Below, piece after piece: positions 25,330 to 36,472 of a stretch of DNA of 64,000 nt. Position 1 is the stretch's first letter; each line of letters begins with the position of its first letter. The notes beneath the pieces were generated by a model. The model did not search any database. It was given only the letters and a program-made list of their open reading frames with translations, and had not been told where the DNA came from. The DNA is taken from NCBI RefSeq assembly GCF_009769385.1, contig NZ_VKAB01000012.1, positions 124,001-188,000 of the forward strand, read 5' to 3'. The position numbers and the translations under genes are program-made. This stretch comes from Saccharothrix deserti (GTDB lineage Bacteria; Actinomycetota; Actinomycetes; Mycobacteriales; Pseudonocardiaceae).

Positions 25330-25776
25330 TCAGTCGTCCGACTCGCCGATGTCGTTGGTCAGCCACCGCACCGGACGGCCGGTGAACAGGACGAACGTGC
25401 CCGACGGGTCGGCGGTCTCGCCCTCGGCGAACGCGCGGGCGTCCTCCTCCGGCAGGTACCGGCTCACCACGGCGTACACGTCGTCCGCCGACGGCGCCCG
25501 GTCCGCCCGTTCCACGACGCACTCGGCGGTCGCGTACTTGTACGGGTAGGTCGGCTGCTGCACGTTCAGGCTGAACGCCCCGGTGCGGCCCAGCAGGCGG
25601 GTCTTGCGGGCTTTGCGGCCCTGCGTGCCGGTGAAGAACGTGATCCGGCCGTCCCGGTAGGCGTAGAAGACGGGCACGGTCAGCGGCGGGCGGTCGTCGG
25701 CGGCGACGCTGAGGACGGCCACGTGCGGAAGGCCGAAGAACTCGTCCCGTTCGGTCTCGGTCATGGTGCGGGTCAT
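25330..25776 (-). CDS. PPOX class F420-dependent oxidoreductase
   Basis: A 148-residue split beta-barrel of the pyridoxamine-phosphate-oxidase-like, F420-binding class. The core LPHVAVLSVAADDRPPLTVPVFYAY..ITFFTGTQGRKARKTRLLGRTGAFSLNV in outline is the family pattern. It is divergent from the HxlR regulator. The two mirrored operators in the 85-bp spacer suggest both genes respond to the same regulator. Confidence 0.88.
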   Translation of the reverse strand: MTRTMTETERDEFFGLPHVAVLSVAADDRPPLTVPVFYAYRDGRITFFTGTQGRKARKTRLLGRTGAFSLNVQQPTYPYKYATAECVVERADRAPSADDVYAVVSRYLPEEDARAFAEGETADPSGTFVLFTGRPVRWLTNDIGESDD

Positions 25777-25792
25777 GGGGACACACCTCCAA

Positions 25793-25840
25793 GTTCCTTT
25801 AGGGAACTGACCCTAGCAGGTACAGGTTCCCTAAAGGAAC
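25793..25840. promoter_or_regulatory. mirrored operator pair for the HxlR regulator
   Basis: GTTCCTTTAGGGAAC at 25793-25807 and its exact reverse complement GTTCCCTAAAGGAAC at 25826-25840. Each has GTTCC/GGAAC arms and the centres are 33 bp (about three helical turns) apart. The second copy overlaps the -35 and spacer of the HxlR promoter (-10 TAGACT, 25850-25855); the first lies just upstream of the PPOX gene start. Binding of two dimers to one DNA face would control both directions. Confidence 0.8.
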
Positions 25841-25861
25841 CCTCAGGGCTAGACTGGGGCC

Positions 25862-26344
25862 GTGCAACGGACCCGGTTCGGCGACATGACCTGCTCGATC
25901 GCGCGCACCATGGACGTCATCGGCGAGCCGTGGTCACCGCTGATCCTGCGGGACGTCTACGTGGGCATCGCCCGCTTCGACCAGCTCCAGGACGACCTCG
26001 GCATCTCCCGCAAGGTGCTCGCCGAACGGCTGAAGTGGCTGGTTGAGCAGGACGTGCTGGAACGGCGCGAGTACTCGGCCAAGCCGCCGCGCCACGAGTA
26101 CGCGCTCACCCCGAAGGGCACCGAACTGGTCAACCTGCTGATGGTGATGGTGCGCTGGGGCGACCGCTGGACGGCGGGCGAGGCGGGTCCGCCCGTGCTC
26201 TACCGGCACCACGCGTGCGGCCGGATCGCGCACGTCGAGCTGCACTGCTCGGAGTGCGGCGAGCCGATGGGCCCCACCGACATCGACGTGCTGCCGGGCC
26301 CGGCCTCAACGCCCGGTGACGTCCGGTCGACCGGGATCAGTTGA
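25862..26344 (+). CDS. HxlR family transcriptional regulator
   Basis: A 160-residue winged-helix regulator. The signature CSIARTMDVIGEPWSPLILRDVYVGIARFDQL is followed by ISRKVLAERLKWLVEQDVLERREY. Family members often sense quinones, aldehydes or oxidants, and Cys11 is in the usual sensing position. A C-terminal pair CSEC adds a possible metal site. The GTG lies 6 nt after TAGACT, so the mRNA is leaderless. Its last 8 nt overlap the convergent sugar-binding gene. Confidence 0.93.
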   Translation: MQRTRFGDMTCSIARTMDVIGEPWSPLILRDVYVGIARFDQLQDDLGISRKVLAERLKWLVEQDVLERREYSAKPPRHEYALTPKGTELVNLLMVMVRWGDRWTAGEAGPPVLYRHHACGRIAHVELHCSECGEPMGPTDIDVLPGPASTPGDVRSTGIS

Positions 26345-27446
26345 CCAGGATGCCCAGTTGCGCGCAGTCGTCCGCGGTGTCGCCCGCGCACAGGTCCGCC
26401 GGCTTGACCGCGCCCTCGGCCACCAGCGTCCGCACGTTGTCCCGGGTGATCAGGTCCGCGCCCAGCAGCACCGACTTCACGTCCCGCTTCGCCACCGGGT
26501 CACGGGTGTTGCCGGTGGCCAGGTCGTCCGCACCGCTCAGGTCGCCGCGGGCCACCGCGATGGCCAGCCGCGCCGCCGCCTCGGCCTCGTCGCGGATCGG
26601 CTTGTAGACCGTCATGCACTGGTCGCCGCGCAGGATCGCGCGCAGGCCGTCCAGGGTGGCGTCCTGACCGGTCACCGGCACCTTCCCGGCCAACCCCTTG
26701 GCCTTCAGCACCTCGATCGCCGCGCCCGCCAGCCCGTCGTTGGCCGCGACCACGCCGTCCACCACACCGCGGTTGGCCGCCAGCATCTGCTCGAACGTGG
26801 CCTTGCCGATCAGCGGGTCCCACTGCTCGATGGGCTTGCTGTCGACCAGCTTCAACACGCCCGCGTCGTACTTCGGGCCGAGCTTGCGGCGCTGGCCGTC
26901 GAAGAACAACGTGGCGTTGTTGTCCGTCGGCGCGCCCTGGAGTTCGATGATCTGCGCGGCCGGCTTGTTGCCCAGGCACTTCAACAGACCCTCGCCCTGC
27001 AATTCGCCGACGTTGATGTTGTCGAACGAGACGTAGTACTCGGCCAGGCCGCCCAGGCTGATCCGGTCGTAGTTGATGACCGGGATGCCCGCGTTCTTCG
27101 CCTTGCGCTCGACCGCCGCGCCGACTTCGGGGCTCAGCGGTGTCGTCATCAGCACTTTGACATTACGAGCGATCATGTCGTCGGCGATGCTGGTGAACTT
27201 CGTCTCGTCACCCTCGGCGTTCTCGATCACGCCCTCGATGCCCGCGAAGCCCAACGCCTGCTTGAGCAGCGGCGCGTCCTGCTCGTCCCACCGGTCCGAC
27301 GAGGCGCGGTCCGGCAGGATCACGCCGACCACCGGTTTCGCCGCCCGGTTGCCGGTGGTCGGCGCGAGCGGGTCGACCGACGTCCCGCAGGAAGCCATGA
27401 ACAGGACGAGCAGACCGCAGGACAGGACTCTGGGTAGCCTTCGCAT
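26337..27446 (-). CDS. sugar ABC transporter substrate-binding lipoprotein (XylF-like)
   Basis: A 369-residue lipoprotein. Residues 1-20 form a type II signal with lipobox MASC. The mature part is a periplasmic-binding type 1 fold: KPVVGVILPDRASSDRW, VLMTTPLSPEVGAAVERKAKNAGIPVINYDR, GDETKFTSIADDMI, VVAANDGLAGAAIEVLKAKG, VPVTGQDATLDGLRAI. It is closest in layout to xylose/ribose-binding proteins. The ATG at 27446 was preferred to upstream ATGs because it begins a proper lipoprotein signal. No permease or ATPase gene is adjacent, so it is an orphan component. Confidence 0.9.
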   Translation of the reverse strand: MRRLPRVLSCGLLVLFMASCGTSVDPLAPTTGNRAAKPVVGVILPDRASSDRWDEQDAPLLKQALGFAGIEGVIENAEGDETKFTSIADDMIARNVKVLMTTPLSPEVGAAVERKAKNAGIPVINYDRISLGGLAEYYVSFDNINVGELQGEGLLKCLGNKPAAQIIELQGAPTDNNATLFFDGQRRKLGPKYDAGVLKLVDSKPIEQWDPLIGKATFEQMLAANRGVVDGVVAANDGLAGAAIEVLKAKGLAGKVPVTGQDATLDGLRAILRGDQCMTVYKPIRDEAEAAARLAIAVARGDLSGADDLATGNTRDPVAKRDVKSVLLGADLITRDNVRTLVAEGAVKPADLCAGDTADDCAQLGILVN

Positions 27447-27777
27447 TCGCCAACCCCTTGCACGGCACATCATCAACTACGGCGGAAACAGAATGTCGCG
27501 GAATTCCATCCCCTCGGAGCGGGTTAGTCAAGACGTAGCAACCCGATAGGGCCAAATGTCCGCGACGTCCGGTCAGTTGACCTTCGTGGAACATCGAATT
27601 CGCACGTCGCCGCGTTACCGAAGAGCCTTTTCTCACGCTCCGCACGCGATTGGTCACGCAGCCGGCACGCGCGCGGCAGAACCCCGCGACAACCGCCACA
27701 CATATCCGTATACGGCGATCCCCGCCCACCGGTTCACCCGGAGGGCGGGGATCACGTCACGACGCGGAGGTCAGCGG
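27447..27777. other. spacer between sugar-binding gene and glyS
   Basis: About 330 bp without a supported gene. It holds the upstream region of the lipoprotein gene, A/T-richer around 27470-27520, and near its right end the hairpin that can terminate the glycyl-tRNA synthetase transcript. Long frames seen here are extensions antisense to glyS. Confidence 0.6.
27717..27753 (-). terminator. hairpin downstream of glycyl-tRNA synthetase gene
   Basis: An 11-bp perfect inverted repeat GATCCCCGCCC / GGGCGGGGATC with a 15-nt interior. It lies 24 nt after the synthetase stop on the minus strand. There is no marked U-tract. Confidence 0.6.
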
Positions 27778-30732
<2,955 letters not shown>

Positions 30733-30907
30733 GGTGGCAGTCTACGAACGTGACGAGGTCGACCTCACAATCGGGTAACCGACCTGGTCAGTGCCGTTGA
30801 TACCCGGTATCACGACTTGGCGCACACCGCTGCGCCACGCTGTTGGCAACCCGGACGACCCGTCGTGCGTCCATTAGGGCGAACCCGGGTACTTGGGAGG
30901 AGTGGGA

Positions 30908-32968
30908 GTGGACAACCGGCCGCCGAGGCCAGGCGAACCCGATGGGTTCCGCAGGCGACCTGTTCCCCCTCGGAGTCCTTCCGCAGGTCAACCGCCGCGG
31001 GCCGCGGGTGTGCCGCCGCGCGGCCAGGAGCCGCCGCGGCGTTCCGAGCCCCGGGAACGACTGGATCCGCCGCGCCGCGGACCCGAGCACCCAACGGGTG
31101 AACGTGGGCGCACATCGGGTGAACGGCCGCAGCGCCCCGCTCCCGACCGCGTGAACCCGCCCAGGTCCGGTGAACGGCCCAGGCCGGGCGACCAGGGCCG
31201 GGCAGGTGCGCCCAAGCCGGCCGAACCGGGCCGGGCGGGCACTCCCAGGGCGGCCGAACCGGGCCGCGCAGGCGCTTCGCGAGCGGCGGGTGCTCCCAGG
31301 CCGGCTGAACGCGCCAGGGCCGGCAGCGAGCCCGCCGACCGGCCGAAGCCGGGCGCCGAACGCCCCCGTCCCGCCACCGGTCAACGGCCGGCCGGCGGCC
31401 AACGCCCCACCACCGGTCAACGCCCCACCGCCGGTCAGCGGCCACGTCCGCCCGCCGGTCGCACCGGCCCACCACGCGGACGTCCGCCCGCACGTCGGAC
31501 CAGCGGCGGTTCCGTGGTCGGCCGGACGATCCTCGCGTTCTTCTCGGTCACCGTCCTGCTGGGCACCGGCTACGCGTGGGCGAACTTCCAGTCGCTGCTC
31601 AACAACATCACGACCACCGACGTGATCAGCGAGGAAGGCGGCGGCGAGAAGCCCGCCGACGGCTCGATCGACATCCTGATGGTCGGCATGGACAGCCGCA
31701 CCGACGCCAAGGGCAACCCGCTGCCCCAGGAGATCCTCAACGAACTGCACGCGGGCAACGAGAACGACGGCGGTCTGAACACCGACACGCTGATCCTGAT
31801 GCACGTGCCGAACGACGGCGGCAAGGCCGTCGCGGTGTCGTTCCCCCGCGACTCCTACGTGGACATCGCGGGCGGTTACGGCCGACACAAGATCAACTCG
31901 GCGTACGGGTACGGCAAGAACGACGCGATCGAAGAGTTGAAGCGCAACGGCGTCACCGACCAGGCGCAGCTGGAGGTCCAGTCGCGCAAGGACGCCGCCA
32001 AGAACCTCATCACCACCATCGAGGACCTGACCGGCGTCACCATCGACCACTACGCCGAGATCAACCTGGTCGGGTTCTACGAGATCACCAAGGCCGTCGG
32101 CGGCGTGGACGTGTGCCTCAACCAGGCCACCCGGGACAACATGTCCGGCGCGAACTTCGCCGCCGGGCAGCAGAAGATCCAGGGCCGCGAGGCGCTGGCG
32201 TTCGTCCGGCAGCGGTACGGGCTGCTGCGCGGCGACCTCGACCGCATCGTGCGCCAGCAGGTGTTCATGGCGGGCCTGGCCAAGCAGATCCTGTCCGCCG
32301 GCACGCTGTCCGACCCCGGCAAGCTCAGGGCCCTGATCGACGCGCTGACCAAGTCGATCGTGCTGGACAAGGACTGGGACGTGCTGAAGTTCGCCACCCA
32401 GATGAAGGACCTGACCGGCGGCAACCTCAAGTTCGAGACGATCCCGACCGGCAACCCGGAGCTGGACACGCCCGAGGACGGCATGGCGGTCGAGGTCAAC
32501 GAGCGCGAGGTGAAGCAGTTCTTCAAGAACCTCAACGCCGACCCGAACGCGCCGAGCTCCACCGCGCCCGCCATCGACAACGCGACGGTGACCGTCGAGG
32601 TCCGCAACGCCTCCGGCTCGCCGGGCCTCGCGGGCCGGGTGCTCCAGGCGCTGGTGGCCAAGAAGTTCGTCGACGGCGGCACCGACAACGCCACGGCGAT
32701 GGACACGTCCGTGGTCCGCTACGGCGTGGGCGGCGAGGCGGGCGCCGAGGCCGTCGCACAGGCCCTGGGTGGGCTCGACGTCGAACAGGACAACAACGTC
32801 CCGGCCGGCCACGTCCGCGTGTTCGTGGGCAGCGACTACTCCGGTCCGGGCACGCAGAACCTCGCGGGCAGCCCGCTGGTCGGCCTGGACGGCGCGCGGC
32901 AGCAGCAGTCGGACACCGCGACGACCGAGCCGCCCATCACCGCGGACGGGGTGCGCTGCGTCAACTGA
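30908..32968 (+). CDS. LytR-CpsA-Psr (LCP) family wall-polymer transferase
   Basis: A 686-residue membrane-anchored LCP protein. Residues 1-~200 are a cytoplasmic, disordered P/R/G/A-rich region with degenerate ERPRPG-type repeats. One transmembrane helix (~203-225, TILAFFSVTVLLGTGYAW) is followed by the LCP catalytic domain: ILMVGMDSRTD, TDTLILMHVPNDGG, VSFPRDSYVDIAG, LAFVRQRYGLLRGDLDRIVRQQ. The LytR_C domain (VTVEVRNASGSPGLAGRVL) is at ~560-640. LCP proteins attach teichoic acid or arabinogalactan-like polymers to peptidoglycan outside the membrane. GTG 30908 has GGGAGGAGTGGGA upstream. Confidence 0.94.
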   Translation: MDNRPPRPGEPDGFRRRPVPPRSPSAGQPPRAAGVPPRGQEPPRRSEPRERLDPPRRGPEHPTGERGRTSGERPQRPAPDRVNPPRSGERPRPGDQGRAGAPKPAEPGRAGTPRAAEPGRAGASRAAGAPRPAERARAGSEPADRPKPGAERPRPATGQRPAGGQRPTTGQRPTAGQRPRPPAGRTGPPRGRPPARRTSGGSVVGRTILAFFSVTVLLGTGYAWANFQSLLNNITTTDVISEEGGGEKPADGSIDILMVGMDSRTDAKGNPLPQEILNELHAGNENDGGLNTDTLILMHVPNDGGKAVAVSFPRDSYVDIAGGYGRHKINSAYGYGKNDAIEELKRNGVTDQAQLEVQSRKDAAKNLITTIEDLTGVTIDHYAEINLVGFYEITKAVGGVDVCLNQATRDNMSGANFAAGQQKIQGREALAFVRQRYGLLRGDLDRIVRQQVFMAGLAKQILSAGTLSDPGKLRALIDALTKSIVLDKDWDVLKFATQMKDLTGGNLKFETIPTGNPELDTPEDGMAVEVNEREVKQFFKNLNADPNAPSSTAPAIDNATVTVEVRNASGSPGLAGRVLQALVAKKFVDGGTDNATAMDTSVVRYGVGGEAGAEAVAQALGGLDVEQDNNVPAGHVRVFVGSDYSGPGTQNLAGSPLVGLDGARQQQSDTATTEPPITADGVRCVN

Positions 32969-33041
32969 CCTTCCTGACCTTCCCGACCTGACCATCCTGA
33001 CCGGCACCGGTGCCGGGTCGACTGAACTTCGGGGGTAGTTC

Positions 33042-33710
33042 GTGGGTGACTTCATCGGGCGGTTGAGCTGGAAGCGGGTGCTGATCGCGCTCGGGCTGCT
33101 GGCCGTGCTCGCGGCCACACCGTGGGTGTGGGTGCAGAGCAGCAGCGCGGCCTACCGGCACGTGGCGGCGGACGTGCCGGACACGCCGGTGGCGCTGGTC
33201 CTCGGCGCGGGCCTGACCAGGGCGGGCACGCCAACGCCGTTCCTCGCCGGACGGCTGGACGTGGCCGCCGACCTGTACCGGCGCGGCAAGGTCGAGGTGC
33301 TGCTGGTCAGCGGCGACAACAGCACCGTCGACTACGACGAGCCGAGCGCGATGCGCACCTACCTGATCGGCAGGGGCGTCCCCGAGGACGCCGTGGTGGC
33401 CGACTACGCGGGCCTGGACACCTGGGACTCGTGCACGCGCGCCAAGCGGATCTTCGGCGTCGAGCGGGCGACCGTGGTGACCCAGGAGTTCCACCTGCCC
33501 CGGGCGGTGGCGCTGTGCCGCTCGGCGGGCATCGAGGCGTTCGGTGTGGGGCACGACACGTGGTCGCTGCACACGACGACCACCGCCTACGGCCACTTCC
33601 GGGAGACGATCGCGGCGGGCAAGGCGATGTGGGACGGGCTGGTGGCCAAGCCGGACCCCAGGTTCCTGGGTCCGCAGGAATCGGGCGTCACCAGCGCCTT
33701 GGAGCGTTGA
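33042..33710 (+). CDS. SanA/YdcF-like DUF218 membrane-anchored protein
   Basis: A 222-residue protein: one N-terminal transmembrane helix (residues ~11-32) and an extracytoplasmic DUF218 domain. Key family pieces are ALVLGAGLTRAGTPTPFLAGRLDVAADLYRRGK, VLLVSGDNSTVDYDEPSAMRTYLI, DYAGLDTWDSCTRAKRIFG and VTQEFHLPRAVALCR. The family includes vancomycin-exclusion SanA and ElyC, linked to envelope integrity. It lies 73 nt after the LCP gene on the same strand, so it is probably co-transcribed. Confidence 0.9.
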   Translation: MGDFIGRLSWKRVLIALGLLAVLAATPWVWVQSSSAAYRHVAADVPDTPVALVLGAGLTRAGTPTPFLAGRLDVAADLYRRGKVEVLLVSGDNSTVDYDEPSAMRTYLIGRGVPEDAVVADYAGLDTWDSCTRAKRIFGVERATVVTQEFHLPRAVALCRSAGIEAFGVGHDTWSLHTTTTAYGHFRETIAAGKAMWDGLVAKPDPRFLGPQESGVTSALER

Positions 33711-33842
33711 AACGCTACTTTCCGTACCACTCGTATAGCCCAATCGGGCGATAAATCGGACTTCTCGCGTAATCGATCGGCATGTCGCGCTTTCCATCTC
33801 CGTGGGGTCTGTCGGGGCCCCGGCGGACTGGAGGACTTGACG

Positions 33843-34325
33843 GTGCAGATCGACACAGCGGCGTACCAACGCGTGCTCGGTGATGAGCTCCGCAGCCTTC
33901 GCAAGCAGCGCGGATGGACCCGCAAGGAGCTCAACCGCCGGCTGCAGAGCGAAATCTCGCTGCAAACGCTGGCCACCTACGAACTGGGCACCCGCCAGTG
34001 CTCGGTGGTCCGGCTGGTGGAGATCTGTGTTGCGCTGGGTGTGCCCGCGCACCAGGTACTCGCACGTGTGCACGAACGCGTGTTCGGGGACGCGCCGGCC
34101 GGGCACCTCTCGGTCGACCTCGCCGCGGTCGTCGCCGACACGCGACCGCAACTGCTGCCGCTGCGCCGCTGGGCGCAGGGCAGGCTCGCGCACCTCGTGC
34201 CCGGCCAACCGCCCGAGGTGCACCTCGACCTGCCCGCGTTGGAGTACATGGCCCAGTTGTGCCAGCTCAGCACAGTGGACCTGATCAGGACCCTGCGGGA
34301 GTTGGACGACCACCGATCCCGGTAG
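33843..34325 (+). CDS. XRE family transcriptional regulator
   Basis: A 160-residue regulator with an N-terminal Cro/C1-type HTH: LGDELRSLRKQRGWTRKELNRRL..ISLQTLATYELGTRQCSVVRLVEICVALGV in outline, residues ~10-72. The C-terminal ~80 residues form a helical dimerisation or sensing part. GTG 33843 was chosen because GGAGG lies 8 nt upstream; a TTG at 33837 would sit only 2 nt from it. It is directly upstream of murT-gatD and may regulate them or be co-transcribed. Confidence 0.88.
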   Translation: MQIDTAAYQRVLGDELRSLRKQRGWTRKELNRRLQSEISLQTLATYELGTRQCSVVRLVEICVALGVPAHQVLARVHERVFGDAPAGHLSVDLAAVVADTRPQLLPLRRWAQGRLAHLVPGQPPEVHLDLPALEYMAQLCQLSTVDLIRTLRELDDHRSR

Positions 34326-34368
34326 CATCGGGGGACCTCTCCCCTCCTCTGACCGTGCAGGAAGTCGC

Positions 34369-35619
34369 TTGCCGAACACTCCAGGTGCAGACCCAGCCCG
34401 CCTGCCGCTGCGCACCGCGGCCGCCGTGCGACTGGGCAACATGAGCTCCAAGCTGTCGCAGAAGATGGGTCTGGGCGCCGGTGGCATGATCGGCGGCCGG
34501 GTCGCGCTGCGGCTCGACCCGCAGGCGTTGGCGCACTTGACGTCCGGTCGCTCGGTCGCGCTGGTGACCGGCACCAACGGCAAGACCACCAGCACGATGA
34601 TGCTCAGCCGCGCCGTGTCGTTCCTGGGCGAGGTCGCCACGAACCACGGCGGCGCGAACATGCCCGACGGGCACGTGACCGCGCTGTCCAAGCAGCCCGA
34701 CGCGCCGTACGCGGTGCTGGAGGTCGACGAGGGGTACTTCCCCGAGGTCGTGCGGGCCGCGTCACCGGCCGTGGCGGTGCTGCTGAACCTCAGCCGCGAC
34801 CAGCTCGACCGGGTCGGCGAGGTGCGCACCATCGAGAAGTCGCTGCGCACGGCGCTGGCGTCGGTGACCGGGGTCGTGGTGGCCAACTGCGACGACATCA
34901 TGGTGACGTCCGCGGCCCGTGACTCGGCCAACGTGGTGTGGGTCGCCACCGGGACGGGCTGGCACAACGACGCCGCCTCGTGCCCGCGCTGCGGCGACCC
35001 GATCCGGTGGGAAGGCGAGCACTGGTTCTGCACCGGGTGCGACCTGGCCCGGCCGCGCCCCCAGTGGGTGACCGGTGACGGGTACCTGGTCGCGCCCAAC
35101 GGCGTGAAGGTCGAGCTGTCGCTCCGGCTGCCGGGCAAGTTCAACCAGGCGAACGCGGTGATGGCCACAGCCGCCGCGGCGGCGCTGGGCGTGCCGGTGG
35201 AGGAGGCCGTGCAGCGGTTGCGCGCGGTGTCCAACGTGGCCGGTCGGTACCGGACGATCCAGCGGTCCGGGCACCGGGCCCGGCTGCTGCTGTCGAAGAA
35301 CCCGGCCGGGTGGAGCGAGACGCTGACCGTCGTGCGCGAGGCCGACCACCCGGCGGTGCTCGTGATCAACGCGCACGAGGCCGACGGGCGTGACCTGTCG
35401 TGGCTGTGGGACGTGCCGTTCGAGCGGCTGCGCGGGCGGCAGGTCATCGCGTCCGGTGAGCGGGCGACGGACCTGGCCGTCCGGTTGACCTACGCGGAGG
35501 TCGAGCACACGATCGTGCCGGACCCGCTGCTGGCGATCGACGCCATGCCGCCGGGCCCGGTCGAGGTGATCGCCAACTACACCGCATTCCGCGACCTGAA
35601 CGCGAGGGCCGCCCAGTGA
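34369..35619 (+). CDS. murT: lipid II isoglutaminyl synthase, Mur ligase subunit MurT
   Basis: A 416-residue Mur-ligase-like enzyme that with GatD amidates the D-Glu of lipid II. The ATP-binding loop is LVTGTNGKTTSTMML (residues ~63-77). The inserted four-cysteine zinc ribbon (CPRCG...CTGC, ~205-226) is diagnostic of MurT. The C-terminal DUF1727 part starts around AGRYRTIQ. The start codon appears to be a TTG preceded by CAGGAAG; later GTG codons near 34427 are alternatives. It overlaps gatD by 4 nt (GTGA). Confidence 0.93.
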   Translation: MPNTPGADPARLPLRTAAAVRLGNMSSKLSQKMGLGAGGMIGGRVALRLDPQALAHLTSGRSVALVTGTNGKTTSTMMLSRAVSFLGEVATNHGGANMPDGHVTALSKQPDAPYAVLEVDEGYFPEVVRAASPAVAVLLNLSRDQLDRVGEVRTIEKSLRTALASVTGVVVANCDDIMVTSAARDSANVVWVATGTGWHNDAASCPRCGDPIRWEGEHWFCTGCDLARPRPQWVTGDGYLVAPNGVKVELSLRLPGKFNQANAVMATAAAAALGVPVEEAVQRLRAVSNVAGRYRTIQRSGHRARLLLSKNPAGWSETLTVVREADHPAVLVINAHEADGRDLSWLWDVPFERLRGRQVIASGERATDLAVRLTYAEVEHTIVPDPLLAIDAMPPGPVEVIANYTAFRDLNARAAQ

Positions 35620-36332
35620 GCACGAACAAGGTTCAGATCGCCCTCGTCCTGCCCGACCTGCTGGGCACGTACGGCGATTTCGGCAACGCGGTGGTGCTGG
35701 AGAAGCGGATGACGTGGCGGGGCATCCCCGCCGAGATCGTCAACATCCGGTTCGGTGAGCCGGTGCCGGAGTCGTGCGACATCTACGTCGTCGGCGGCGG
35801 TGAGGACACGGCGCAGACGCTGGCCGTGCGGCACCTGCGGGACCACCCCGGTATGCAACGTGCGGCTGCCCGTGGCGCGGTGATCCTCGGTGTGTGTGCG
35901 GGGATCCAGATCTTCGGCGAGTCGTTCACCAGGGCCGACCAGGTGACCCACCCCGGTCTCGGGCTGATCGACTCCACTTCGCACGCGGGGGGCAGCCGGG
36001 CCATCGGTGAGGTCATCGCCACGCCCGCCGGCGGTCTTTTCGAGGGCCTGCTGACCGGGTTCGAGAACCACCAGGGCCGCACCGTCCTGGGCCCGTCCGC
36101 CCAGCCCTTGGCGCACGTCAAGGTGGGCACCGGCAACGACGGTTCGGTGGAGGGCGCGGTGCAGGGCCGCATCCTGTGCACCTACCTGCACGGCCCCGTG
36201 CTGCCGCGCAACCCGCAGATCGCCGACCTGCTGATCGAGTGGGCCACCGGCGCCAAGCCCGGCCCCCTCGACCTCCCCGACGTGACCCGCCTGCGCACCG
36301 AACGCGCCAAGGCCGCCGGCGTCTCCCTCTGA
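35616..36332 (+). CDS. gatD: lipid II isoglutaminyl synthase, glutamine amidotransferase subunit GatD
   Basis: A 238-residue class I glutamine amidotransferase that supplies ammonia to MurT. The nucleophile is Cys94 in LGVCAGIQ, with the histidine in CTYLHGPVLPRNP. GTG start overlaps the murT stop, giving strict coupling and 1:1 production of the heterodimer. Amidated lipid II is needed for efficient transpeptidation in actinobacteria. The gene is followed at once by the repeat element ending at 36472. Confidence 0.95.
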   Translation: MSTNKVQIALVLPDLLGTYGDFGNAVVLEKRMTWRGIPAEIVNIRFGEPVPESCDIYVVGGGEDTAQTLAVRHLRDHPGMQRAAARGAVILGVCAGIQIFGESFTRADQVTHPGLGLIDSTSHAGGSRAIGEVIATPAGGLFEGLLTGFENHQGRTVLGPSAQPLAHVKVGTGNDGSVEGAVQGRILCTYLHGPVLPRNPQIADLLIEWATGAKPGPLDLPDVTRLRTERAKAAGVSL

Positions 36333-36346
36333 CCTGCCCTTTCCGT

Positions 36347-36472
36347 CCCGAGCGTTGAATTCACCCGTTCCGAACGCAGGACTCTCGCAACCTGAACGTA
36401 GGACTCACGCGAGAGTCCTACGTTCAGAGCGCGAGAGTCGTACCTCCAGGTGGGGTGAATTCAACACTCGGG
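36347..36472. repeat. nested palindromic repeat element, locus A of dispersed family
   Basis: The outer arms CCCGAGCGTTGAATTCACCC (36347-36366) and its complement (36453-36472) match at 19 of 20. The inner arms CTGAACGTAGGACT / AGTCCTACGTTCAG (36392-36405, 36414-36427) form a perfect 14-bp hairpin. Between them are 21-22 nt modules of the type CCTGAACGTAGGACTCACGCG. The element occupies almost the whole gap between gatD and the convergent monooxygenase gene and ends exactly at the latter's stop codon. It could serve as a two-way terminator. Confidence 0.85.
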
